Shown here: one piece after another, positions 16,170 to 24,672 of the stretch
How the letters are laid out: each line of letters starts with the position of its first letter
Position numbering within the stretch: the stretch's first letter is position 1
Source of the DNA: Marixanthomonas sp002364245
Lineage (GTDB): Bacteria > Bacteroidota > Bacteroidia > Flavobacteriales > Flavobacteriaceae
Reading direction: 5' to 3'
Assembly: GCA_963973455.1 (NCBI GenBank)
Contig: CAXAZF010000003.1
Coordinates: 186,001 to 250,000, forward strand
DNA: 64,000 nucleotides
Translations under genes and position numbers: made by a program
The notes under the pieces: model-generated
Database searches by the model: none
The model's input: the letters and a program-made list of their open reading frames with translations, nothing else
What the model was told of the DNA's origin: nothing

Positions 16170-17347
16170 GAAAACTTTCTAGGTCCGAAGAAAATAAAAT
16201 AAAGCTACTTACAAAAAATCAAGTTTCTCTTACTTTAATTGAGCCAACTGAAACTGGATTGAAAAAGTCCATCATGGACGCTACAGGTTCTGTTCGCAGT
16301 TTTCTGAAGAGTGAAGATATTCATGACTACGAATTGCAAGGACAAGGACCAAAAAGTAAAGTTTTGATACCCACAATTATTCATACGGGATTTAGAACAA
16401 TAAAATCGAAAGCCTCTTTATATAGGCCTAGTACTAAGAGTGGAGACCCAAGAATATGGTTTTATGGTTTAAGAAAAATTGCTGATGCAAATGACATTAT
16501 TGCTATTACCCATTTTGACAGTTGTTTTCAGATTTTTAATCTTACAAAATTGGATGTTGAGTCTTTAATAAATTCTTCAATTGATAACCATTTCAAGGAT
16601 TTAGTTTTAGCCATTAGTTATGAAGAAGGTGAAGTATCACGAGAACTACTACATAAACTGAGGCAAATAGCCAGTATGGGGTTTGTAAAATCAGAGGTTA
16701 ATTCGGATACTGGCATTGGTAGAACACTTGAACGATTACTCGACATAGAGATGAACTCTTCTAAGGCGCCTGATTATAAGGGAATTGAGCTTAAGTCATT
16801 TCGAGATTCACGAAGCAATAGAAAAGGTCTTTTTGGAAAAACACCAAACTGGGAACTTAGTAAATTCAAATCAAGAATAGAAATTTTAGATAATTTTGGT
16901 TACTGGGAGAGCGGGATTCTTCGTTTATATAATACAATAAGAGGTACGGGCAGAAATGCCCAAGGACTAATGCTTCGAATAGAAGATAAAAATGATTGGT
17001 TAGTTGAAAACTCCGATAAACCTGAAATAGGAGATTTCTTAGTTTGGAAATTAGAAACTTTAAGAAAATCTTTATTGAAGAAGCATAGAGAGACTTTTTG
17101 GGTGAAGGCTGAAAGTAAAATAGAAGACAAAAATGAATATTTTCACTTCAAAGAGGCTGAGCATACCAAAAATCCAATGGTTGATAAATTTGAAATTCTA
17201 GTAGAGACAGGTGCAATTACAGTAGACTACCCAATTAAAAGAATGCCGAATGGAAAAGTAATCGACAAAGGATGTAATTTTAAACTTAAAGCCAATTGTC
17301 TAGATTTATTATTTCCACCAAGTGAAAACTACAATTTAATAACGTAG
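16166..17347 (+). CDS. MvaI/BcnI-family type II restriction endonuclease
   Basis: A 393-residue nuclease that cuts unmethylated DNA. The MvaI/BcnI active-site pattern is present: E189 in TGIGRTLERLLDI and D203-x4-E208-x-K210 in APDYKGIELKSFR. MvaI cuts CCWGG and BcnI CCSGG, so a related site is likely but not proven. MvaI has about 246 residues; here about 175 extra N-terminal residues precede the catalytic core, including LYRPSTKSGDPRIWFYGL, possibly an EcoRII-N-like effector or DNA-sensing domain. Translation is coupled to the methyltransferase by a 4-nt overlap. Confidence 0.88.
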   Translation: MRKLSRSEENKIKLLTKNQVSLTLIEPTETGLKKSIMDATGSVRSFLKSEDIHDYELQGQGPKSKVLIPTIIHTGFRTIKSKASLYRPSTKSGDPRIWFYGLRKIADANDIIAITHFDSCFQIFNLTKLDVESLINSSIDNHFKDLVLAISYEEGEVSRELLHKLRQIASMGFVKSEVNSDTGIGRTLERLLDIEMNSSKAPDYKGIELKSFRDSRSNRKGLFGKTPNWELSKFKSRIEILDNFGYWESGILRLYNTIRGTGRNAQGLMLRIEDKNDWLVENSDKPEIGDFLVWKLETLRKSLLKKHRETFWVKAESKIEDKNEYFHFKEAEHTKNPMVDKFEILVETGAITVDYPIKRMPNGKVIDKGCNFKLKANCLDLLFPPSENYNLIT

Positions 17348-17373
17348 CGATTTATTAATTTTACGATTCACAT

Positions 17374-17383
17374 AAAACCCTAC
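17374..17383 (-). repeat. Right arm of the inverted repeat bracketing the restriction-modification cassette
   Basis: AAAACCCTAC is the exact reverse complement of GTAGGGTTTT at 13725-13734. It overlaps the stop codon of the convergent threonine dehydrogenase. Without the cassette the two arms would lie close together between two convergent genes, as a bidirectional terminator does. Confidence 0.6.
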
Positions 17384-18330
17384 TCATACTCCCCCTTCAA
17401 GTTCGTTAACATCTTCTCTGTCATTTCATCTAAGGAATATTTATGTTGCCAGCCCCAGTCATTACGGGCTTTGCTGTCGTCAATGCTACTGGGCCAACTA
17501 TCGGCAATAGCTTGTCTAAAATCGGGTTCGTAGCTAATTGTAAAGTCAGGGATGTGTTTTTTAATGCTTTCCGTTATTTCCTCAGGATTAAAACTTATCG
17601 CCGATAAATTGTAAGAGCTTTTTACTTTAATGTCCTTTTCATCTGCTTCCATAATGCCTACAGTTGCCCTAATGGCATCTTCCATATACATCATGGGCAA
17701 AGTGGTTTCAGCATTTAAAAAACAGATGTAATTTTTATGCTTTAAGGCTTTATGGTAAATATCAACTGCATAATCTGTGGTTCCGCCACCGGGAAGGGTT
17801 TTGTAGCTAATTATACCAGGGTAGCGAATGCTACGAACATCGACCCCAAAGCGTTTGTTATAATATTCACACCAACGCTCACCGGTTTGTTTACTTATTC
17901 CGTAAACGGTGGAAGGCTCCATCACGGTGCGTTGTGGCGTGTCCTGTTTTGGGGTTGTAGAACCAAAAACAGCAATACTGGAAGGCCAAAATACTTTGTC
18001 CACTTTTCCTTCCTTAGCCAGGTTCAACACATTGAAAAGCGAATTCATATTCAGGTTCCAAGCTTTCATAGGGAATTTTTCACCCGTGGCCGAAAGCATT
18101 GCAGCCATTAAATATACATCGGTTATCTCATAATTAATCACTACGTCCTGCACGGCATCATAATCCATAGCGTCCAATACTTCAAAAGGGCCGCTTTCCA
18201 TTAATTCGTCATCCCCTTCACGTATATCGCTGGCGACTACTTTATGAGAGCCAAATTTTTCACGTAGAAAGTTGGTCAATTCGGTTCCTATTTGCCCGCA
18301 AGCACCTATAATGAGAATTCTTTTTTTCAT
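17380..18330 (-). CDS. tdh: SDR-type NAD-dependent L-threonine 3-dehydrogenase
   Basis: A 316-residue extended short-chain dehydrogenase/epimerase-family enzyme, probably oxidising L-threonine to 2-amino-3-ketobutyrate. The N-terminal Rossmann motif GACGQIGTEL and acidic ASDIRE bind NAD. The catalytic Tyr and Lys are in STVYGISKQTGE, and IRYPGIISYKTLPGGGTTDYAV matches the SDR-type threonine dehydrogenases known from Flavobacterium and animals. The ATG at 18330 is chosen, since the 11 residues before it are not family-like. A -7 box lies 31 nt upstream. A UDP-sugar epimerase is possible but less likely. Confidence 0.82.
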   Translation of the reverse strand: MKKRILIIGACGQIGTELTNFLREKFGSHKVVASDIREGDDELMESGPFEVLDAMDYDAVQDVVINYEITDVYLMAAMLSATGEKFPMKAWNLNMNSLFNVLNLAKEGKVDKVFWPSSIAVFGSTTPKQDTPQRTVMEPSTVYGISKQTGERWCEYYNKRFGVDVRSIRYPGIISYKTLPGGGTTDYAVDIYHKALKHKNYICFLNAETTLPMMYMEDAIRATVGIMEADEKDIKVKSSYNLSAISFNPEEITESIKKHIPDFTISYEPDFRQAIADSWPSSIDDSKARNDWGWQHKYSLDEMTEKMLTNLKGEYE

Positions 18331-18360
18331 AGTAGCATTTTTAATCTTATTCAAGAAGCG

Positions 18361-18368
18361 CAAAGATA
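18361..18368 (-). promoter_or_regulatory. -7 element of threonine dehydrogenase
   Basis: The minus strand reads TATCTTTG, matching TAnnTTTG, 31 nt before the ATG at 18330. It is divergent from the box at 18426-18433. Confidence 0.55.
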
Positions 18369-18425
18369 CTCATTATACAAGGGACTTCTTTAACAGAAAA
18401 CTAACTTAATTTTACAGATTAGCCT

Positions 18426-18433
18426 TATCTTTG
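18426..18433 (+). promoter_or_regulatory. -7 element of the coiled-coil lipoprotein gene
   Basis: TATCTTTG matches TAnnTTTG, 22 nt before the ATG at 18455. No clear -33 TTG is seen. Confidence 0.55.
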
Positions 18434-18454
18434 TCTGTAATAGAGAATTGCATA

Positions 18455-19048
18455 ATGAATCAATTTTTATCTTTTTTTTTAGTCGTTTCGGCTAGTATAC
18501 TCTTAATTAACTGCGGAAACGAGGAAACACAAAACGAAGTAGAACAGGAAATAGAAGAAACGAACTCGCGCTACGGAAATAAAAACGTTTCTTTCCCTCA
18601 ACTTTCCGAAAAAGTACGGACTTATACCAGCCAATGGGGAGCTTTTGAAGACTTTGAAGCCGAAGCAAAAGCCATTAATAACGCTACGATATCCGAATTG
18701 AAAAACCGCACCGAACGCTTAATGAACTTTACAGATTCTATTGCTAAAAAACTTCCTGATACCTTAGCGGTACAATCCATAGAATCTCGCGTTATGGTGG
18801 CGCAGACTAGAGCACATTTGTTAGATCAATTAGTGCATAGAAGTAGAATAGACTCTGTAAAACTTCAAACTTATATAGAAGAAATGAATGCAGCTACCAG
18901 TAATTTATTTGTTCAATTAAACGATAAGTTTAAAAAAGATGCCATAGACCAACAACGCATTGATACCGAGAAGAAAGAAATTGAAGAACAAAAACGAATG
19001 CGAGATTCCATCTTTCAACAAGAAATTGAAGATAAAAACCAACGATAA
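18455..19048 (+). CDS. Predicted lipoprotein with coiled-coil character, unknown function
   Basis: A 197-residue protein with a lipoprotein signal: MNQFLSFFLVVSASILLINC, lipobox LINC, followed by an acidic GNEETQNEVEQEIEE tail. The rest is charged and helical, with heptad-like stretches (AEAKAINNATISELKNRTERL and the C-terminal DTEKKEIEEQKRMRDS run). I recognise no family. The ATG at 18455 is preferred over an in-frame TTG at 18431, which lies inside the -7 box. It precedes the M13 peptidase lipoprotein by 76 nt, and the two could be co-transcribed. Confidence 0.75.
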   Translation: MNQFLSFFLVVSASILLINCGNEETQNEVEQEIEETNSRYGNKNVSFPQLSEKVRTYTSQWGAFEDFEAEAKAINNATISELKNRTERLMNFTDSIAKKLPDTLAVQSIESRVMVAQTRAHLLDQLVHRSRIDSVKLQTYIEEMNAATSNLFVQLNDKFKKDAIDQQRIDTEKKEIEEQKRMRDSIFQQEIEDKNQR

Positions 19049-19124
19049 CTGTAACAATATCAATTTTTTGATACTTATATAAATAACATAAACTTTAAAA
19101 AAGTACTAATTCAATAACCAGACA

Positions 19125-21194
19125 ATGAAAACAAGTATGCTAAAATCTGTTTTTGCTGTGGCGGTACTTACCGTAGCTGTAAGTGCGTGTGACAACAAGG
19201 ACAAAAAAATGGCTCAGGCCGAAAAAGAGGAGCGCGGGATTATCCTTTCAAATATGGATACAACCGTTAACCCAAAAGATGATTTTTACAACTACGTAAA
19301 CGGGACGTGGATGAAAAATACCGAAATTCCAGACGATCAAGTGCGTTGGGGTGGTTTTGGTGTATTGAGAAAAAAAACAGCCCATGATATGTTAGACATA
19401 CTTGACGCAGCTAAAGAAAGCGATAAGTATGCTGATGATACAGACCAAGCTAAGGCATTAATGATTTTTGAATCTAAGCTAGATACCATAGCTCGTGATG
19501 AAGCTGGCGTAAAACCTTTACAACCGGCCTTAGATAAAATTGCAAGTATATCTTCAGTTGAAGACTTTCAAAAGGTAATGACTGAGAATGCAACAATGGT
19601 AAGCCAACCATTTATTGGCATTGCTGCATACTCAAACCCTAATAATAGTTCTATGAACGCGGCTTATGTTACGCCAGGTGGTTTAGGACTTCCAGATCGT
19701 GATTACTATACCAATACAGACCCTAAATCTATTGAAATACGAAAAGAATATGTAAACCATATTACTCGTATGCTTCAGTTCTTGGGCGATAGTGAAGAAG
19801 AAGCTAGAAAACAAGCTGAAACCATTTTAGCTTTTGAAACAAAATTGGCAGAACCAAGATTGGATAAAGTGGCAAGCCGTGACTTCAGAAACTTTAACAA
19901 CCCTCGCTCAATAGAACAGATTCAAGAAATGGTTCCGGTTATTTCTTGGAAAGAAGCTTTAAAAGACCTTGGGGTAACCAAGGATGTTGATACTTTAATC
20001 GTGATGCAACCTAAATATATGGATGTTGTTCAAAACACTTTAAAAGAAGGCGATGTAGATACTTGGAAGACTGTAATGCGTTGGGCAACACTAAACAACT
20101 CTGCGGGAATGCTTACCACTGAAATTGAAAAAGCAAACTGGGATTTTTACAGTAAATATCTTAACGGAAGTAAAAAACAAAAACCAGCAGACGAGAGAGC
20201 GTTAAGCACAGTAAATGGAACTGTTGGCGAAGCTGTTGGTAAATTGTATGTTGATGAAATGTTCCCACCAGAAGCAAAGGAGAAAGCAGAATCTATGATT
20301 ACAAATATCATAGCTGCTTATAAGGAGCGCATCAACAAACTTGAATGGATGAGCGATAGCACTAAAACAAAAGCTATTGAAAAACTGGATAAGTTCACCG
20401 TTAAAGTTGGATACCCAGATAAGTGGGAAGATTATTCAACAATGGAAGTAAAGCCAGGCAACAGTTACTACGATAACATGATTGCTGTTGGAAAATGGAA
20501 CTTGAAAGATAATTTAGATAAAATTGACGAGCCTGTAGACCGTACAGAATGGGGTATGTCACCACAGACCGTGAATGCATACTTTAATCCATTTAACAAT
20601 GAGATTGTTTTCCCAGCAGCTATTTTACAGCCACCTTTCTACGATTATAAAGCAGATGAAGCTGTAAATTACGGTGGAATTGGAGCTGTAATTGGTCACG
20701 AGATTTCTCACGCATTTGATGACAGCGGTTCTCGCTTTGATGCCAATGGAAACTTAGTGAATTGGTGGACCGATAAAGATCTTGAAAACTTTACCGAAAG
20801 AGGAGATAAATTAGCTGAACAATACAGCAACATTGAAGTATTGGATAGCGTGTTCATTAACGGTAAGTTCACTTTAGGTGAAAATATTGGTGACCTTGGT
20901 GGTGTTTTAGGAGCATATGATGGCTTACAACGTTTTTACGAAAAGAACGGACGTCCAGGAAAAATTGATGGGTTTACTCCAGAGCAGCGTTTCTTTATGA
21001 GTTGGGCAACTGTTTGGCGTACTAAACAACGCGACAAATCATTGAGTGAGCAGGTTAAAACCGATTCACACTCACCAGGTCGTTACCGTGCAACACAGCC
21101 TCTACAAAACATAGATGCTTTTTACGAAGCGTTTAATATTAAAGAAGGTGACGCTATGTGGTTAGCACCAGAAGACCGTGTACGGATTTGGTAA
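19125..21194 (+). CDS. M13 family zinc metallopeptidase (neprilysin/PepO-like), lipoprotein
   Basis: A 689-residue secreted peptidase that cleaves short peptides. It has a lipoprotein signal ending VSACDNKDK. The N-terminal M13 domain begins at NPKDDFYNYVNGTWMKNTEIP. The substrate-binding NAYFNP motif is present, followed by the zinc site HEISH (H525, E526, H529) and the third ligand E586 in ENIGDLGG, with all residues intact. The length is typical for bacterial M13 lipoproteins. A strong terminator follows, so transcription ends here. It probably faces the periplasm or cell surface and supports peptide turnover. Confidence 0.95.
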   Translation: MKTSMLKSVFAVAVLTVAVSACDNKDKKMAQAEKEERGIILSNMDTTVNPKDDFYNYVNGTWMKNTEIPDDQVRWGGFGVLRKKTAHDMLDILDAAKESDKYADDTDQAKALMIFESKLDTIARDEAGVKPLQPALDKIASISSVEDFQKVMTENATMVSQPFIGIAAYSNPNNSSMNAAYVTPGGLGLPDRDYYTNTDPKSIEIRKEYVNHITRMLQFLGDSEEEARKQAETILAFETKLAEPRLDKVASRDFRNFNNPRSIEQIQEMVPVISWKEALKDLGVTKDVDTLIVMQPKYMDVVQNTLKEGDVDTWKTVMRWATLNNSAGMLTTEIEKANWDFYSKYLNGSKKQKPADERALSTVNGTVGEAVGKLYVDEMFPPEAKEKAESMITNIIAAYKERINKLEWMSDSTKTKAIEKLDKFTVKVGYPDKWEDYSTMEVKPGNSYYDNMIAVGKWNLKDNLDKIDEPVDRTEWGMSPQTVNAYFNPFNNEIVFPAAILQPPFYDYKADEAVNYGGIGAVIGHEISHAFDDSGSRFDANGNLVNWWTDKDLENFTERGDKLAEQYSNIEVLDSVFINGKFTLGENIGDLGGVLGAYDGLQRFYEKNGRPGKIDGFTPEQRFFMSWATVWRTKQRDKSLSEQVKTDSHSPGRYRATQPLQNIDAFYEAFNIKEGDAMWLAPEDRVRIW

Positions 21195-21218
21195 TTTCCA
21201 CCTCATAAAACAATAATA

Positions 21219-21246
21219 AAAAAGAGCCTTTCGAGGCTCTTTTTGT
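21219..21246 (+). terminator. Rho-independent terminator after the M13 peptidase
   Basis: AAAGAGCCT (21221-21229), loop TTCG, AGGCTCTTT (21234-21242), then T-rich sequence. The stable TTCG tetraloop makes this a strong hairpin. Confidence 0.88.
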
Positions 21247-21293
21247 TTTTTATAAAGCTAGTAAAGTATTTAGCGAAAACAACTTCACAATAT

Positions 21294-22190
21294 TTATATT
21301 TTTCTTCTTCTAGGTTTTCTTGAGGACAAATACACGCCTAAAAAGATTAAAGCTGCTGCAAGGATTCGCAAAGGTGTAAGGGTGTCGGCACCTACCAAAA
21401 CAGCAAATAAGACTGCTAAAACAGGTTGTAGGTAAATAAAAGCCCCTATGGTTGATGGGCTAAGCTGTTTTAATGCGTAAATGTTGAACAAATATGTTAA
21501 AAAAGTTGTGCCGACTACGACAAAAGCCAATTTCCAAATGGCATCGAATGGTAAGTTAAACCAATCAACTGCAACAAATTCTGAATAACCAATAGGTAAG
21601 TTTATTACAATGGCAAACAGAAAAAATAGTTTCATAAGGGTGATGGAGCTATATTTTGCAACCAAAGGTTTTACGATAATCAGGTAGATAGAATACGAGG
21701 TAGCGTTGATGATAAACAACAAATTGCCCAATGGAATATTAGGAGCGTTCGGTTGAATTTTCAGTCCGAATAAGATTAATACTAAGGCTCCGGCCAAACC
21801 AATACCAATCCCTATAGATTTTCGAAGTGTAATTCGTTCTTTCAAAAAAACAGCCGAAAGAATAAGCAATAAAACCGGCGAAACAGTAATTACAACCGAA
21901 CTGTTTATTGGCGTGGATAAACTTAGCCCTTTAAAAAACATAAGCATATTAATGACCATACCAAAACAGGCACAAGCTATAATGCGGGGCCAATCCTTCT
22001 TGTCAATTTTTTCCGAAGGGTAAAAAATGCTTATTAACCAAAAAAGAATAGCCGCACCGCCAACCCGCAATACAATAAACCCATAGGGTTCAATAATATT
22101 GGGCATTAAGCCTTTTGCAATGGTATGGTTCAATCCATAAATTGCACTAGCAGCCGTAGCTGCTATTAAGGCTAACACGCGGCTGCTCAT
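21294..22190 (-). CDS. EamA/DMT-superfamily transporter
   Basis: A 298-residue inner-membrane protein with ten hydrophobic segments and two EamA repeats. The first repeat opens with AATAASAIYGLNHTIAKGLM. The pattern LSLSTPINSSVVITVSPVLLLILSAVFLKERIT and, in the second half, LSPSTIGAFIYLQPVLAVLFAV are typical of drug/metabolite transporters. The tail is basic (SSRKPRRRKI). The substrate is unknown. Its start overlaps the stop of the ArsC-like gene by 4 nt, so the two are translationally coupled. Confidence 0.9.
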   Translation of the reverse strand: MSSRVLALIAATAASAIYGLNHTIAKGLMPNIIEPYGFIVLRVGGAAILFWLISIFYPSEKIDKKDWPRIIACACFGMVINMLMFFKGLSLSTPINSSVVITVSPVLLLILSAVFLKERITLRKSIGIGIGLAGALVLILFGLKIQPNAPNIPLGNLLFIINATSYSIYLIIVKPLVAKYSSITLMKLFFLFAIVINLPIGYSEFVAVDWFNLPFDAIWKLAFVVVGTTFLTYLFNIYALKQLSPSTIGAFIYLQPVLAVLFAVLVGADTLTPLRILAAALIFLGVYLSSRKPRRRKI

Positions 22191-22546
22191 GTGTTGTTGT
22201 GGATTGAGTTTTTAACGGCCTCAACTGTTTTTTTACTGTTTCCAATAAAAATTTCGTCATTATTAACAATAACGGGACGTTTTAAAAATGTATAATGCTC
22301 TAACAGCAAGTTTTTAAAATCCTCTTCAAGCAACTGTTCATCTTTTAAATTTCGTTTTTTATACAATTGCGCACGTCTGCTAAACAAATCTTCATAGGAA
22401 CCTGCTAAGTTATATAGCTCTTCCAGTTCATCCTTTGTAATACCTTGTGCTTTTATATCTTGAAGCTGAAAAGATTGAGGAATTTCAATTTCATCCATAA
22501 TACGTTTGCACGTATCGCAACTGCTTAAATAATATACTTTTTTCAT
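22187..22546 (-). CDS. ArsC/Spx-family thioredoxin-fold protein
   Basis: A 119-residue protein of the arsenate reductase-like family. The N-terminal active-site-like loop YYLSSCDTCKRIMDEI has C-x-x-C at the redox position, and LLEHYTFLKRPVIVNNDEIFIGN matches the conserved FxxRP substrate-loop region of ArsC/YffB proteins. It could reduce arsenate or a thiol-linked substrate; classical ArsC resistance neighbours are absent, so arsenate is not assumed. It overlaps the DMT transporter gene by 4 nt and follows the DUF3298-type lipoprotein by 15 nt. Confidence 0.85.
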   Translation of the reverse strand: MKKVYYLSSCDTCKRIMDEIEIPQSFQLQDIKAQGITKDELEELYNLAGSYEDLFSRRAQLYKKRNLKDEQLLEEDFKNLLLEHYTFLKRPVIVNNDEIFIGNSKKTVEAVKNSIHNNT

Positions 22547-22561
22547 ACTATTGTTGTGTTT

Positions 22562-23323
22562 TTATTCAACCGAAAAGGCTAAAAACTCTTTAGCTTTTTC
22601 TATCGGTAATTTCAATTCAATAGGCCCATCGGCGTAACTAGCAATGTTGTATTGATTATAAATAATGATAATGTCATCTTTGGTAAAACCTACAGTTTCA
22701 GGAAGGTAAAACGTATCGTTTTCAAACCAAAACCCTGTTGAGTTTATTGATTCTTCTTCTGAAATATTATGTTGTTTTCTAAATGCTGTTTCAGCAAAAT
22801 GTTTAAAACCCTCCACATCATTAAATAAGTCTTTTTGTTGAAGCAACTCGCCTGTTTTGGGGTCAAAATTGGCAAAAGTTGTACTTCCGTAACCGTGGGC
22901 ACCACCCGTGAATTTATATTGTTGCAATTCAACCGAAAGAATTTCTGGAGTGTTTAAACTTTTACGTACGTTGATTTCAGCAAAATATGCTGCTGCCATA
23001 TCAGGAAATTCGGCACTGTGTTTCCGGTAGGTTTTTATAAAATTTGATGAAGCTTTATCAATACTATTAGTTTCAACAGGCTTTTCACCTATTTGAAGAG
23101 AAGAAACAATGAATTTTTTTAGCTCAGCATTAATTGCAGTTGAAACAGATTCTTCCCCAGAAACAGTAAAGTAATTAATAGTAATTTCCGGACAAATTAC
23201 TGTTTTACAGTTAGGTAGTTCTTTTTCAGAAAAGTTTTCAGAAGAAAAAGAAAGTGATTGTTCTTTTTTACAACCAATGATCGAAACAATGCAAATAAAA
23301 AGAACTAGTAGTTTACTGTACAT
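22562..23323 (-). CDS. DUF4163/DUF3298 (RsiV-like) lipoprotein
   Basis: A 253-residue lipoprotein (signal MYSKLLVLFICIVSIIGC, then KKEQ). The N-terminal half (TVICPEITINYFTVSGEESVSTAINAEL) and C-terminal half (GGAHGYGSTTFANFDPKTGELLQQKDLF; FTKDDIIIIYNQYNIASYADG) follow the DUF4163 plus DUF3298 arrangement also seen in the lysozyme-binding anti-sigma factor RsiV. No membrane-spanning anti-sigma part is present here, so a surface or periplasmic binding role is only inferred. It is the first gene of a three-gene unit with the ArsC-like and DMT genes. Confidence 0.82.
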   Translation of the reverse strand: MYSKLLVLFICIVSIIGCKKEQSLSFSSENFSEKELPNCKTVICPEITINYFTVSGEESVSTAINAELKKFIVSSLQIGEKPVETNSIDKASSNFIKTYRKHSAEFPDMAAAYFAEINVRKSLNTPEILSVELQQYKFTGGAHGYGSTTFANFDPKTGELLQQKDLFNDVEGFKHFAETAFRKQHNISEEESINSTGFWFENDTFYLPETVGFTKDDIIIIYNQYNIASYADGPIELKLPIEKAKEFLAFSVE

Positions 23324-23378
23324 ATGTAAAAAATTAAAGGGTTTATCTTTCCAATGGGAAACAGTTATCTTTATGTTT

Positions 23379-23386
23379 CAAAAGTA
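23379..23386 (-). promoter_or_regulatory. -7 element of the lipoprotein/ArsC-like/DMT unit
   Basis: The minus strand reads TACTTTTG, matching TAnnTTTG, with a TTG 22 nt farther upstream (23411-23409). The lipoprotein ATG lies about 55 nt downstream. Confidence 0.45.
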
Positions 23387-23447
23387 CTAAGATTAGAAAG
23401 AGCGACTGCAAAAATTATATTAAAAGGCTTAAAAGCATATAAGAGAG

Positions 23448-24599
23448 ATGAAGAATATGAAATTTAACACGAAAGCTATTCACGGGGGTCAAAAAGACGT
23501 AGATCCAGCTTATGGGTCGGTCATGCCACCTATTTACCAAACAACTACCTACTCACAGAGCACTCCGGGAGGACACAAAGGATTTGAGTATTCACGAAGT
23601 GGAAACCCGACCCGAAGCGCTTTGGAACGTGCTATTGCCAGTATAGAAAATGGAAATTACGGAATGGCTTTTGGAAGCGGCCTTGCCGCAATAGATGCAG
23701 TTATCAAACTTTTAAAATCGGGTGATGAAGTGATTTCCACTAATGATCTTTATGGCGGTACGTATCGTTTGTTTACTTCAATTTTTGAAGATTTTGGAAT
23801 TAAATTTCGGTTCATCGGAATGCATAATGCCGATAAAATTGACGAGTACGTTACCGATAAAACAAAATTAATTTGGGTGGAAACGCCAACCAACCCCATG
23901 ATGAACATCATTGATATAAAAAAAGCAGCTGCTATTGCTAAAAAACACAATGTTTTGCTGGCTGTAGACAATACATTTGCTACGGCATATTTGCAACGAC
24001 CTTTAGATTTAGGAGCCGATATTGTTATGCACAGCGCCACTAAATATTTAGGCGGTCACAGCGATGTGGTTATGGGAACATTGGCAGTTAAAGATAAAGA
24101 ACTGGCAGACAAGCTTTATTTTGTGCAAAAAGCTAGTGGCGGTATTGCTGGACCGCAGGATAGTTTTCTAGTGTTACGCGGATTAAAAACATTGCACGTG
24201 CGCATGCAGCGTCATTGTGAAAATGGGAAAAAAGTAGCTGAATATCTTTCTTCTCATCCAAAAATTGAAAAAGTATATTGGCCAGGGTTTAAAGACCATC
24301 CTAATTATGATATTGCGAAAGAACAGATGGATGATTTTGGAGGGATGCTTTCTTTTACAACGAAAGGTAATAATTACGATGAAGCCATTAAAATAGTGGA
24401 AAACCTGAAAGTATTTACATTAGCCGAAAGTTTGGGAGGTGTTGAGAGTTTAGCAGGACATCCGGCAAGTATGACGCACGCAAGTATCCCTAAGGAAGAG
24501 CGTGAAAAAACAGGTGTTGTAGATTCATTAATTCGTTTAAGTGTTGGTATTGAAGACGCAGACGATTTGATTGCCGACATAAAACAAGCGATAGGATAA
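23448..24599 (+). CDS. Cystathionine gamma-synthase/lyase family PLP enzyme
   Basis: A 383-residue fold-type I PLP enzyme of methionine/cysteine transsulfuration. Family landmarks are intact: YSRSGNPTRSALE, the PLP-contacting ETPTNPMM and VDNTFATAYLQRPLDLGAD, the lysine motif MHSATKYLGGHSDV, and ESLGGVESLAGHPASMTHASI at the C-terminus. The length fits cystathionine gamma-synthase or gamma-lyase, which cannot be separated by eye. The start could be the ATG at 23448 or, three codons later, 23457, which begins at MKFNTKAIHGG. It is monocistronic with a terminator downstream. Confidence 0.92.
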   Translation: MKNMKFNTKAIHGGQKDVDPAYGSVMPPIYQTTTYSQSTPGGHKGFEYSRSGNPTRSALERAIASIENGNYGMAFGSGLAAIDAVIKLLKSGDEVISTNDLYGGTYRLFTSIFEDFGIKFRFIGMHNADKIDEYVTDKTKLIWVETPTNPMMNIIDIKKAAAIAKKHNVLLAVDNTFATAYLQRPLDLGADIVMHSATKYLGGHSDVVMGTLAVKDKELADKLYFVQKASGGIAGPQDSFLVLRGLKTLHVRMQRHCENGKKVAEYLSSHPKIEKVYWPGFKDHPNYDIAKEQMDDFGGMLSFTTKGNNYDEAIKIVENLKVFTLAESLGGVESLAGHPASMTHASIPKEEREKTGVVDSLIRLSVGIEDADDLIADIKQAIG

Positions 24600-24623
24600 T
24601 AAAATTTTAAAAGTTACTATATA

Positions 24624-24657
24624 AAAAAGCTCGGAATCTTCCGAGCTTTAAATTTTT
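24624..24657. terminator. Terminator between convergent genes
   Basis: AAAGCTCGGAA (24626-24636) and TTCCGAGCTTT (24639-24649) form an 11-bp inverted repeat, with A- and T-rich flanks. It can serve both the PLP enzyme and the opposing gene at 24673. Confidence 0.85.
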
Positions 24658-24672
24658 AGTTTGTTTCGTTTT

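Noticed and set aside
22187..22546. Arsenate resistance locus
   Set aside because: An ArsC-like fold alone is not enough; no arsenite pump or ArsR regulator is nearby, so only the fold family is reported.
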